From positions 82,783,287 to 82,847,286 of the forward strand of contig OY992537.1 of assembly GCA_963921195.1 (NCBI GenBank): a stretch of DNA of 64,000 nt, in the 5' to 3' direction. Source of the stretch: Pegoplata infirma (Eukaryota; Arthropoda; Insecta; Diptera; Anthomyiidae). The notes below the pieces were generated by a model that worked only from the letters and a program-made list of their open reading frames with translations, was not told the origin of the DNA and made no database searches. The translations under genes were made by a program, and so were the position numbers. Shown here piece by piece: positions 54,859-63,750 of the stretch; the stretch's first letter is position 1; every line of letters starts with the position of its first letter.

Positions 54859-55590
54859 CCCAGCAAAACTTAGATTACCAAATAAGGTATAAAATAAGGT
54901 ATAGGATCTTATATTTTACACATTGCAGCATTGATGATTTTAACAGGCGATGAGACTCAAAGTAATGCATCCACATTATCACAAAGATTACCAGTAAGGT
55001 ATAAAATAAGTCATAAATTTATAACGAAGAATACGAGTAAGGTGTAAAATATATGATATTTTATAGGTTACGAGAAATGAAATAATATAGCATACCAGAA
55101 GATAATATATAAGGTGTTACGAGTAGTGAAAAAGTAATTTTGTATTAAATTTATTCACGTGATTGTAAGTGAGTGTAAGTAGATGAAATATGTTCGTGAG
55201 TGTCTGTCGTTAGAAATTTCCTGTCGTGAGCCCATCTCTAGTTTAAACTTATGCATTTTTTATAAAATAATTATTTTTTATGTTATTGTAATGCATTATG
55301 CATCCAATTATAAATAATGCATTATTTCAAACTTTCAAATAATACATAATGTAACCAAATATAAGTCATTCATGATTTAATGTTTAGAAATAATAAATAT
55401 GAAATACATTTTTTTCCAATAATCATGCATTACGTAGCAAATTATTAGTAATGCATTATTTTCACTCGAAAATAATACGTTGTGGAACAAATGTTTGGTA
55501 AGACATCATAAAATAATGCTACAAATAAGGTATATACATTATCTGGTAATGTGTTATATAATCACTACCCATTACCAAAGTTTTGCTGGG
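54859..55590. mobile_element. CCCAGCA MITE, copy 2
   Basis: Ends CCCAGCAAAACTT and AAGTTTTGCTGGG, flanked by TA (54,857-54,858 and 55,591-55,592). The interior has AAGGTATAAAATAAGG words on the left, ATAATGCATTAT-type palindromes on the right, and TTACC words near both ends. The terminal 8 bases match copy 1 at 45,827, but the interior is unrelated. Confidence 0.8.
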
Positions 55591-55592
55591 TA

Positions 55593-55988
55593 ATGCCATA
55601 TTTTTATAATATATATTGAATCTTTATTTTTTGATTCGATTAAGCGATGAATAATTTACCATTTGATTGCCCTAAATGCTACGCAAATTTATGGCGTCTA
55701 AAATAAACTAAATTTACCACTATGTACACATTCAGCTCCAAAAAAAATTTTCATTGTATACAATATACACTGTGTAAAAAAAGTAGATGGATTTTTAAAT
55801 CTTACAATTTATTTAGTCGTGGTTTTACTCCTGCCCAGATCAATAAATGTCATTTATTAAATGATGATAACGCCGTCCAACGGCTAGTATTAAACAATAA
55901 CTGGATATCATCGTCCGAATGCATTCATTTCGTGAAACTGTGACATTTTTATGAACTTCAAAGTTTAAAAGAATTACAATTATTATTT
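55593..55988. other. AT-rich spacer with an unassigned 73-codon frame
   Basis: The open frame 55722-55943 has a slightly less biased composition (PAQINKCHLLNDDNAVQRLV) but no family that I can name. It could be a relic of a transposon protein. Not called as a gene. Confidence 0.3.
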
Positions 55989-56118
55989 TAACATGATGTT
56001 TAAAACCAAACATTTTTTCAACTTCGATTTGTGTAACTTGAATAATAACTCACCTGCTGGTGAATAAAAGCGTTTTTCACCTGCTGGTGAATTAAATCGT
56101 TTTTCACCAGATGGTGAA

Positions 56119-56544
56119 TGTTGGGAGAGGAAACCGCCTCGCTAGTGACTTCCACGGGGATTTTGAATAAAGAACACTCAATTCCAAACAAAAATATAAT
56201 TTATTTAAAATTCAAGTTTCTTATATTAAAATTCCTATAAATACAATTCAGTTAGATAAATTCAAGCTATTTATAGAAATGGAACTTACTTTTTGGTATG
56301 GAAACCACTAGAGTAAATTTCTGTACAAATTAAAATTAAGATAATCTTCAAGATTAACAACTAATAACCACGCCAAGCCAAGCTTAATACAATATTAAAA
56401 TAAAATGGCGCGGTGTTTCTAGCGCAAGAAGCGTCTACTCCGAAAAAATATAATTTGACATTTACAAATAAAATAATAAACATATTTCATTAGAAAATCA
56501 GCAAACAGAACTATTTTTCAGCGATTTTGCCAGTGTCGGCAACA
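56119..56544 (-). repeat. 3' LTR of the BEL/Pao element
   Basis: A 426-bp LTR, minus-strand ends TGTTGCCGACACTGG ... CCTCTCCCAACA. Identical to the other LTR except at 56,311 (G here, T at 62,812). The pol stop codon lies inside it at 56,511. Confidence 0.96.
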
Positions 56545-59528
56545 TTCCCCCCCGCAGTATGACAAGAAGGGTCTTCGTCGGCATACTCTTCTGGGGAAGC
56601 CACGTCCAAAATCGCAAGCTTTGCTACTGGTCTTTCTAAAATTCCGTGCGTTGTTAGCACCTTAGCACTTCTTACCTGTCCATCCTTTGCCAATCTCGTT
56701 TCAATTATTTTTCCTCGCGGCCAAACATTGCGAGAAAGAGAAGGGTCAACAATTATCACTAAGTCCCCCTGACATACATTTTTTTGCCTTTCAAACCATT
56801 TAGACCTGCACGTTAACGAGGGCAGATATTCTGCCAACCACTTCTGCCAAAAAATATTCGCATATTGTTGCGAAATAAGCCAATTTTGTTTTAAAACTAT
56901 GGCGCTGTCGTTACAAGATGACATTGGTTTTAGCCCACTGGAACTACCCACTAAAAAGTGATTAGGGGTCAACGCCTCATCGGTTTCATCATCAACAGGA
57001 ACATACGCCAGTGGTCGGGAGTTAATAATATTTTCGACCTCGACCAACATGCTCAATAGTAGTTCATCGCCTGGAGCTCGTGATGGCATTATTTTATATA
57101 AAACGGTTTTCACTGAGCGGACTAGTCGCTCCCAAGCACCTCCCATATGAGGGGAAGCTGGTGGATTAAAGTTCCATTTAGTTGTAGTGCTGGTAAAAGT
57201 TTTAACAAACTCATCTTGATCAACATATGCAAGACCCTCTCGAAGTTCCCTCTCCGCACCAATAAAATTAGTGCCGTTGTCGCTAAAAAATTCACGAGGA
57301 ATACCTCTCCGGGCCATGAAATTACGAATGGCCAATATGCATGAACTTGAAGTTAGTGAATGTGCCACCTCTATATGAACAGCTCTTACTGTTAAGCATG
57401 TAAACAGGACACCATATCGTTTTTTTCTATGGCGGTTTACTGTGACCATAATTGGTCCAAAAAAATCTACTCCCGTATATGTAAATGGGGCTTCATATGA
57501 AGCGAGACGAGCGCGAGGCAATTTTGCCATTAGCGGAACCTGAGGAACTGCCTTGTAGACTTTACACCATTGACACTTTCGAACCGCAGTTTTGAATGCA
57601 ACTCTGAGTTTCGAAATAGAATATTTTTGACGAATTTCGTTGATTACGGTTTCATGGTTGATATGATAATATTTTGCATGATAATGGAGTAAAATAAGAT
57701 TTGTTATGTAACTTGATTTATGCAGTATTATAGGCTGCTTTTGATCTTGGGGAATATTTGCATTACCTAATCTACCATCTACTCTTAGAATTCCTCGTTC
57801 GTCCAAGAAGGGTGATTTTTTATAAATTTCGCTGGATTTTGAAATTGATATTTTTGATTTTAGACAAGACATTTCCGTGGAATATTTTTCCATTTGTGCC
57901 TGTTGGCATAAAAAACTTTCCGCTGTTAACAACTCTTCTTGAGTAAATTCACCTTTTTTTATTACTTTTGTTTTGCAATTTTCTATAAAACGTAAAAAGT
58001 AAGCGGTGGCTCGTAGCATACGATTCCATTTTGAAAAACGTGTTTCCAATATTAAGGGCTCAGAGCAAGTAATAGTGTAATTATGATGAATCATCTCTTC
58101 AGAGGTAGCGTCGTTATTACAAAAAATTGCACCAGGCCAATCTTCTTCTGCTTGATAAAGAAATTCAGGTCCTGAAAACCATCTACTTGAAGTAGATATT
58201 TTGGGAATTCGTGCCCATTTAGTAGCTTCATCCGCTACGTTTTGTTTTGTTGGCGTCCATCGCCAATCATTCATTGAACTCAAATCTAAAATTTCAGTTA
58301 TACGAAATGCTACAAATTGATTATATTTTCGATGGTCAGAATTGATCCAACTTAGGACTGTTTTAGAATCCGACCAGAAATATTTTTTGCAAATTTTTAT
58401 TTGATGGTTTTCAAAAATATATTTGGCAAAACGAGCTCCAATTACCGCAGCCATAAGTTCAAGGCGAGGGACAGATGTAATTTTAATAGGAGCGACTCTG
58501 GTTTTAGAACCAATTAGAGAGCAAATTATTGATTTATTTTTCATCAAACGAAAATAACACACTGCAGCATAGCCATCCTTGCTAGCATCAACAAAAGTAT
58601 GAAGTTGAACCTCAGCATCATCATAATTATCAAAAGTTTGTAAATAGCATCTTGGAATTTTTATTTGTTGAATATTCGGTAAAATTTTTACCCACTGGTT
58701 CCATTTTGTCATAAGGTCTGGGGATATTTCTTCATCCCAGTCCACCTTGGATCGCCACACTTCTTGTAATAAAATTTTTACATACATAATAATATTGCCT
58801 ATAAGTCCTAGAGGGTCATAAATTGACATTACCAGCCGAAGCATTTCGCGTTTAGTCGGCACTTTTTCACAAGAAAATATATCACTTTTTAAAAGCCACT
58901 CAGAAATCTTAAAAGTTATAATATCCTCATGATGTTCCCAAAACACCCCAAGAACCTTTTCAATTTGTTTTTCCTCATTGAGGTTTAAACATTTTGTATC
59001 AGTATCACAGCTGTCTGAAAGTGAATTGATAACCTCTTTACTGTTTGATATCCAATTTCGTATATTAAAACCACCTTTTCGATGAATATATTTGACATCT
59101 TTAATCGAATTTATGGCCTCTTGAGGGGTATCAACCGACTGCAAAAGGTCATCCACGTAATGATTTTCTTTTATTGCTTTTACTGCTGCAGGAAAGTCAT
59201 TTTCAAATTTGGCAGCATTTAAATTTTTTATATATTGTGAAATACTAGGAGCACAAGTAGCTCCGAAAATCATTACGTCCATTACGTAGACCTCAGGTTC
59301 TTTGCTTTGATTGCAATCACGCCACAAAAATCGCTGGACATCTCGATCGTCTTGCCTTATAAAAATTTGGTGAAACATTTCTTCAATGTCCCCACAAATG
59401 GCAACAGATTTTTGACGAAATGAAAATAAAATAGCTGGCAACGATGCCAGTAGATCAGGCCCCTTTAATAAAAATGAGTTCAAGGAGACTCCATTTGTCT
59501 TTGCTGCAGCATCCCAAACGACACGCGA
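56511..59528 (-). CDS. pol: BEL/Pao Pol: RT, RNase H, integrase (after in-frame stop)
   Basis: The open frame continues directly in phase from the TAA at 59,529; its first Met is at 59,483, giving 990 residues, numbered from there. RT (Pao type): DIEEMFHQI at 32-40 and the catalytic YVDD at 109-112. RNase H: D299 (FVDAS), E342 (RLELMAA), D372 (SDSKT), D418. Integrase: zinc-binding HHCC segment about 600-640, core with D673 (GVDFFGP), D735 (SDNGTNF), E785 (WERLV). The C-terminus (about 830-960) is the DUF5641 type usual in BEL/Pao. It reads through the polypurine tract into the 3' LTR. All catalytic residues are in place, but the RT N-terminus is upstream of the stop, so translation would need readthrough. 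Whether the TAA is a mutation or programmed cannot be told here. Confidence 0.95.
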   Translation of the reverse strand, partial: SRVVWDAAAKTNGVSLNSFLLKGPDLLASLPAILFSFRQKSVAICGDIEEMFHQIFIRQDDRDVQRFLWRDCNQSKEPEVYVMDVMIFGATCAPSISQYIKNLNAAKFENDFPAAVKAIKENHYVDDLLQSVDTPQEAINSIKDVKYIHRKGGFNIRNWISNSKEVINSLSDSCDTDTKCLNLNEEKQIEKVLGVFWEHHEDIITFKISEWLLKSDIFSCEKVPTKREMLRLVMSIYDPLGLIGNIIMYVKILLQEVWRSKVDWDEEISPDLMTKWNQWVKILPNIQQIKIPRCYLQTFDNYDDAEVQLHTFVDASKDGYAAVCYFRLMKNKSIICSLIGSKTRVAPIKITSVPRLELMAAVIGARFAKYIFENHQIKICKKYFWSDSKTVLSWINSDHRKYNQFVAFRITEILDLSSMNDWRWTPTKQNVADEATKWARIPKISTSSRWFSGPEFLYQAEEDWPGAIFCNNDATSEEMIHHNYTITCSEPLILETRFSKWNRMLRATAYFLRFIENCKTKVIKKGEFTQEELLTAESFLCQQAQMEKYSTEMSCLKSKISISKSSEIYKKSPFLDERGILRVDGRLGNANIPQDQKQPIILHKSSYITNLILLHYHAKYYHINHETVINEIRQKYSISKLRVAFKTAVRKCQWCKVYKAVPQVPLMAKLPRARLASYEAPFTYTGVDFFGPIMVTVNRHRKKRYGVLFTCLTVRAVHIEVAHSLTSSSCILAIRNFMARRGIPREFFSDNGTNFIGAERELREGLAYVDQDEFVKTFTSTTTKWNFNPPASPHMGGAWERLVRSVKTVLYKIMPSRAPGDELLLSMLVEVENIINSRPLAYVPVDDETDEALTPNHFLVGSSSGLKPMSSCNDSAIVLKQNWLISQQYANIFWQKWLAEYLPSLTCRSKWFERQKNVCQGDLVIIVDPSLSRNVWPRGKIIETRLAKDGQVRSAKVLTTHGILERPVAKLAILDVASPEEYADEDPSCHTAGGNVADTGKIAEK
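56545..56556 (-). promoter_or_regulatory. Polypurine tract of the BEL/Pao element
   Basis: Minus strand GCGGGGGGGAA directly abuts the 3' LTR (which begins TGTTGCC), the expected place and composition of the plus-strand priming site. It is also coding: it falls within the last 20 codons of pol. Confidence 0.8.
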
Positions 59529-61856
59529 TTAACCAGGTTTGTTTTTGTTAAAAACAGCAAAAATTGGGAGATACCACACTTTACCAGCACTGTTTATTTC
59601 CTCTGCATTTAATTTACGAATGTATCCCTTGGAGGAATATTTTTCAATTGTATTTTTAAAAACATCTAAAAGCTGGGAATTGTGCTTTAATTTACGCTCA
59701 AGACAGAGTAGGCGTTTCATTGCCATATCGTAACTGCCGGGCAAATTTAAAATATCAAATTTCCACAGCAAAGGAGCCTCAAAATGTCCGTCTACTCTTT
59801 GTTGTGTATATTTTTCTAAAAGACTAAGGGCACGCTCATCATCTTTACCTATTAGTGGGTCTTTACAACAAATCCCTACACTATCAAGGGAATAAAAACT
59901 TTTTACTAACTCCTCTAACCCCTGGTTTGATTCACTACAGTCGCAAATATGAAAATTAAAATGCTTACTTGGACTTATATTTTCAGCAACAGCACCATAA
60001 ATCATCCAACCAATTCGGGTACAAACAGCAACTGGCTCGTGGGGACCACCTTGTTTTGTTTTTGTTGAAATTCCCAAGTTGAAATGGTTAAGGCCAATTA
60101 ATATCTTTGGTACAGCATTAAAATAATTTTCTATTGGCAAATTTCGCAAATACGGGAAACGTTGAGACAGTTTTGTATAATCCAATGTCTGTGTTGGTAA
60201 ATTTAATGCAGTCACTGTACTCACATTCACAGCAATTTGTTTTTTATTTCCACCTGAAATGTTAATGGTTAATTTTTGTGAATTATTTTCACACCTTTCC
60301 ATACCTCCCGTCCATTTCAGGCACAAGGGGCTTGCCGTTCCAGAAATATTTAGTTCTTCCATCAGTTGCTCGTCCATTAAACTTATAGATGACCCCTCGT
60401 CAATAAATGCAAATGTTTTTATTTGTTTATTTTTTCCATGTACTGTTACAGGAATTATTTTAAATAAAATTTTTTTTGCATCACCACTGTGTGCATTAAC
60501 CACTTCATTATTATTATTCGAAACATCTGTATTTAATTTTTTGCCATCAGTGGTGTTGTTGTTATTTTCTGCATGAGAATAACGATGCAAAGAGGAATGG
60601 TGATAATATTGACACCCCTCCACACCGCATTGTACTTTTTTCTTACAGTCACCACTATGTTTGAACAAACAAATTTTACACAATTTGTTGTTTCTAACAA
60701 TGTCCCATTTATCTCCACGATTAAGAGACAAATATTTTTGGCAATTTGCAATTGCTTTACAGTTGTTGCTGCTACAAACAAAACATTTACGATCTTTATT
60801 TTGTGTCTCTTTTATTTGGGATACTTTTTTGACATCTTCGTTATGAGCATTTAAAAAAGCTTTTTTATTGTGCATGCTCTTAAATTTTTCTTCACTATTG
60901 GAGTTTGTGGGAAACTTTTTGTTGTTGATATTTGTTGTATTTTCTCTTTTGTTATTAAAAGAGTTTTCAACTGTTATACAACTGGCGGAGATACCAATGT
61001 CAAAAATCCAATTGGAGAATTCATGCATGTTGGGATTTTTGTTTTGGTTTATCAGCTGTAATTTTTTTGTACCCCATTGTAACTGGTATGATGGTGGCAA
61101 TTTTTTTATTAATTCTTGTAGAAGTGAAGAATTATTCAATTCATCAATTAAATTAGATGATTCAATTGTTGCAATTAAACTTTTAACACTAATTGCAAAC
61201 GTTGTAAATGAAGGTAAGTTGTTTTCATTAATAGAAGGTGTATTTTTAATTCGATCTTTAATAGAATTTACTATCTTTTCAGGTTGACCATACATCATTT
61301 GCAGTATTGACACAACCCAGCCAACATTTAATGGATGTACCAGCATGTGCTGAACACTTTTGAGGGCATCTCCACTTAGAGATTTTTGCAGCCTTATGAG
61401 ATTTTCGGCATCAGTGAATCCGCACATTTTGTTAGACCACTCATAAGTGGAGAAAAATAAGGGCCATTCTTCTGGTTGGCCAGAAAAATTTGGCAACTCT
61501 TTGGGAAGAGACTTAAGGGCTTGAAGCTGATTTGCGTTTAATGGTGCATACAAATTAACGTTATTACATAAATTCGGTGGTGAATTTAACGAAAAATTCT
61601 GGGTGGACGTTAAATTTGTATTATTTTGTGGATTTATGGCAAACGTTTGTTGCGTGGAATGGCTGCTAGGAGCGCCAGCGGTTTGGTAAAAACTTGGGTT
61701 GCCGATCGGTGGAACTTTCGATGCTGAAGTGGCAGTAGTAGCCACATGTGGAGGCGGTAGACGCGGTTGGAACGAAGGCTGTTGTCGCTGGTGGCAGCCA
61801 AAATTGGTGGCAGCACCATATGTAAAAGCAGGCACTACAGGTGCAGAAAACGACAT
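59529..61856 (-). CDS. gag: BEL/Pao Gag-protease (ends at in-frame TAA in RT start)
   Basis: A 775-residue frame. Residues 1-105 are P/S/T/N/Q-rich. About 110-290 is the BEL/Pao Gag domain (DUF1759 type: LPKELPNFSGQPEEWPLFFS). Zinc-knuckle cysteines lie at about 358-425 (CFVC, CKIC, GDCKKKVQC, C.YYHH). The protease-like domain (DUF1758 type) starts near 465, with FIDEGSS at about 485-490 where the catalytic Asp is D486; a DSGS form is commoner, so E for S is a variant seen in this family. From about 745 the start of RT is read (KVWYLPIFAVFNKNKPG), then the TAA. Pol follows in the same frame. The ATG at 61,856 is only the first Met after a frame change; the same frame is open upstream for about 45 codons, overlapping the PHD-finger frame. 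Confidence 0.93.
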   Translation of the reverse strand: MSFSAPVVPAFTYGAATNFGCHQRQQPSFQPRLPPPHVATTATSASKVPPIGNPSFYQTAGAPSSHSTQQTFAINPQNNTNLTSTQNFSLNSPPNLCNNVNLYAPLNANQLQALKSLPKELPNFSGQPEEWPLFFSTYEWSNKMCGFTDAENLIRLQKSLSGDALKSVQHMLVHPLNVGWVVSILQMMYGQPEKIVNSIKDRIKNTPSINENNLPSFTTFAISVKSLIATIESSNLIDELNNSSLLQELIKKLPPSYQLQWGTKKLQLINQNKNPNMHEFSNWIFDIGISASCITVENSFNNKRENTTNINNKKFPTNSNSEEKFKSMHNKKAFLNAHNEDVKKVSQIKETQNKDRKCFVCSSNNCKAIANCQKYLSLNRGDKWDIVRNNKLCKICLFKHSGDCKKKVQCGVEGCQYYHHSSLHRYSHAENNNNTTDGKKLNTDVSNNNNEVVNAHSGDAKKILFKIIPVTVHGKNKQIKTFAFIDEGSSISLMDEQLMEELNISGTASPLCLKWTGGMERCENNSQKLTINISGGNKKQIAVNVSTVTALNLPTQTLDYTKLSQRFPYLRNLPIENYFNAVPKILIGLNHFNLGISTKTKQGGPHEPVAVCTRIGWMIYGAVAENISPSKHFNFHICDCSESNQGLEELVKSFYSLDSVGICCKDPLIGKDDERALSLLEKYTQQRVDGHFEAPLLWKFDILNLPGSYDMAMKRLLCLERKLKHNSQLLDVFKNTIEKYSSKGYIRKLNAEEINSAGKVWYLPIFAVFNKNKPG

Positions 61857-61933
61857 TGTGGCAGCGGTTCTAATCGGTGGATTTTGAAAATTAGTTGAAT
61901 TTTGTGAAAAATTGTTAATTCCACTTGTTGTAT

Positions 61934-62506
61934 TTAAACTATTATTAATATTTGATGGTAAGTTATAATAAACAGTTTCGTGGGACAGGTTCGGTACCTG
62001 TTGTTTGTTTTATTTATATTTTTATTTTCAGGCAATCCCGGATTAGTTACAGGAGATTTTAAGGGGGCCGATGGATTTGGAAGCTGTTCTAACCACTCAT
62101 GAAGGGAAAGTGACCGGCTCGAGGATGCATCACTTTGACGTTCTTCTTCTTCTTCCTGCTCTTCTAACAGGCTGTATTTTTTATTTAAATATTCTCGATT
62201 TAGGGCTAAAGATAGGGCTCGTTCCTCTTCGAGTTTTTTAAGCTCCAATCCAATGTGACGTGACTGAGATCCACGGGATCTTTGGGAAGAGCGCGTTGAC
62301 GTACTTTTAACGGACTTAGACTTTTCCGAGTGCGTTGAAATGCAAATTTGGCATTTATAGGTTAGGTCTGCTATCTCTCCTGATGTGGCATTTGTACACG
62401 ATATATGGTAACTTTTTTGGCATTTAGTGCAAGTTATCATATTTTGGTCAGGGGGATTTGGACATAGTGGACAATTTGGACAATTTTGTTGACCCTGTAA
62501 ATCCAT
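61934..62506 (-). CDS. PHD-finger-like N-terminal ORF of the BEL/Pao element
   Basis: 190 codons, first ATG after the 5' LTR. Residues 12-55 have a C4HC3 pattern (C12/C15, C26/C29, H34/C37, C52/C55) as in PHD fingers, which bind histone tails. Residues 57-80 are Ser/Arg-rich (STRSSQRSRGSQSR). About 85-125 is a charged, heptad-like stretch (LELKKLEEERALSLALN, then EEQEEEEER), probably coiled coil. From about residue 165 the composition becomes unlike Gag, because the frame was left: Gag is in the next phase (650 bases from ATG to ATG, not a multiple of three). So this is probably the N-terminus of Gag cut off by a small indel near 61,990-62,010. Alternatives are a separate ORF or ribosomal frameshifting. 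A chromatin-targeting role is inference only. Confidence 0.8.
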   Translation of the reverse strand: MDLQGQQNCPNCPLCPNPPDQNMITCTKCQKSYHISCTNATSGEIADLTYKCQICISTHSEKSKSVKSTSTRSSQRSRGSQSRHIGLELKKLEEERALSLALNREYLNKKYSLLEEQEEEEERQSDASSSRSLSLHEWLEQLPNPSAPLKSPVTNPGLPENKNINKTNNRYRTCPTKLFIITYHQILIIV

Positions 62507-62588
62507 TTGTACTTACTGTGAGATTGGCAGGATAGGACGTTGTTAGGTACTTCAGTTGTTAGCCTCGGGTAAAATCGTTGACGTTGTA

Positions 62589-62602
62589 GGAAACGTTCGC
62601 CA
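62589..62602 (-). promoter_or_regulatory. Candidate primer-binding site of the BEL/Pao element
   Basis: Minus strand TGGCGAACGTTTCC begins with TGG, as tRNA-primed sites do, 17 bases inside the 5' LTR boundary. I cannot name the matching tRNA. The gap is longer than usual, so the call is tentative. Confidence 0.35.
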
Positions 62603-62619
62603 CAAAAAGAATTTTAAAA

Positions 62620-63045
62620 TGTTGGGAGAGGAAACCGCCTCGCTAGTGACTTCCACGGGGATTTTGAATAAAGAACACTCAATTCCAAACAAAAATATAA
62701 TTTATTTAAAATTCAAGTTTCTTATATTAAAATTCCTATAAATACAATTCAGTTAGATAAATTCAAGCTATTTATAGAAATGGAACTTACTTTTTGGTAT
62801 GTAAACCACTAGAGTAAATTTCTGTACAAATTAAAATTAAGATAATCTTCAAGATTAACAACTAATAACCACGCCAAGCCAAGCTTAATACAATATTAAA
62901 ATAAAATGGCGCGGTGTTTCTAGCGCAAGAAGCGTCTACTCCGAAAAAATATAATTTGACATTTACAAATAAAATAATAAACATATTTCATTAGAAAATC
63001 AGCAAACAGAACTATTTTTCAGCGATTTTGCCAGTGTCGGCAACA
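62620..63045 (-). repeat. 5' LTR of the BEL/Pao element
   Basis: A 426-bp LTR, the right-hand copy, upstream in the direction of transcription. Promoter and transcript start are expected here, but I can point to no certain TATA or initiator. Confidence 0.96.
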
Positions 63046-63282
63046 GTGAATAAAACGTAACATAATTATTTTTCAACAAATTTTTTTTTTTTTATAAATT
63101 TTTTGTTTATGATTTTTTTTATAAATTTTTTTTTTATCAAAATTTTTTTTTATCATATGTGTTGTGTTTTTTTTTTACATCAAATTTTTTTTTTATAATT
63201 TTTTTTTTTCATAAACTTTTTTTTATGAATTTTTTTTATGAATATGTTTTTATCAAAATGTTTTTTTTAACAATATTTTTTA

Positions 63283-63750
63283 AAACCTGGCTCATACAAT
63301 ATAACGTAGATCACAACAACATTGAACAAAACAAAATCTTATGGAACAATGCGAACATTCTTTTGATGGTCAGTAGAGCACACCAAAGTCAAGATAGAAC
63401 ATATCGTTGTTTAGACTTCTCAAAAGGTTTAACGTATTGCAATGAGTTATTTAACCAATTCCAAATATCAATAATTATGAAAGTCAGGGGGTGTTTTGTG
63501 GCTAAACGGAGCATCTTACCGCATTGGGGATGATTGTAATTGTTCCTTGTGCAAGATTAGATAGAAGGAAACTCTACAACATTTTTTGGGCAGGTGTCCA
63601 GTGTTAAAGGAAATTAGATTGCGGTACTTCTGTAATACATTTTTAACAGAAGAACAAATGATTAATATTTTAAATGGTGATGAAGTTGCTGATTGGTCAA
63701 ACCTTTATAACTATGTTAGAGTTGCTTTGGACGATTTAGAGTACCTTTGA
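63283..63750 (+). pseudogene. LINE ORF2 C-terminal relic
   Basis: The first part, in the frame ending at 63,533, reads TWLIQYNVDHNNIEQNKIL and later LDFSKGLTYCNELFNQFQ, ISIIMKVRGCF. After a frameshift near 63,500 another frame gives SYRIGDDCNCSLCK, an in-frame TAG, then ETLQHFLGRCPVLKEIR and ILNGDEVADW, ending at TGA near 63,750. The C-x2-C ... H-x4-C knuckle with HFLGRCPVL is typical of the end of ORF2 proteins in several insect LINE families. Only the last 150 codons remain, with two lesions. It lies directly behind the T-rich part of the dispersed repeat. Confidence 0.8.

Larger units (their letters stand above)
56119..63045 (-). mobile_element. BEL/Pao LTR retrotransposon, nearly intact
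   Basis: A 6,927-bp element on the minus strand: 5' LTR at 62,620-63,045, 3' LTR at 56,119-56,544, and a 5-bp duplication GTGAA (56,114-56,118 and 63,046-63,050). The internal region encodes, in order, a PHD-finger-like segment with coiled coil, Gag, aspartic protease, RT, RNase H and integrase. Order and Pao-type domains place it in BEL/Pao. Five-base targets fit the family. I see two coding lesions: a frame change near 61,990-62,010 and one in-frame TAA at 59,529-59,531. The LTRs differ at one position, so the insertion is recent. Confidence 0.96.
55990..63280 (-). repeat. A-rich dispersed repeat copy, split by the BEL element
   Basis: Left part 56,020-56,118 (TTCAACTTCGATTTGTGTAAC, CACCTGCTGGTGAATAAAA, CACCAGATGGTGAA) and right part 63,046-63,280 (GTGAATAAAACGTAACATAA, then T-rich units) are contiguous once the element and one copy of GTGAA are removed. 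The same junction is intact in the copy near 33,180 (ATGGTGAATAAAACGTAACA). Confidence 0.85.

Noticed and set aside
55722..55943. 73-codon plus frame with PAQINKCHLLNDDNAVQRLV
   Set aside because: Slightly protein-like but too short, no family recognised, and no supporting context.
60259..61287. Plus-strand frames of 60-139 codons across the BEL gag region
   Set aside because: Antisense shadows of the gag frame; hydrophobic composition follows from the complementary coding strand.
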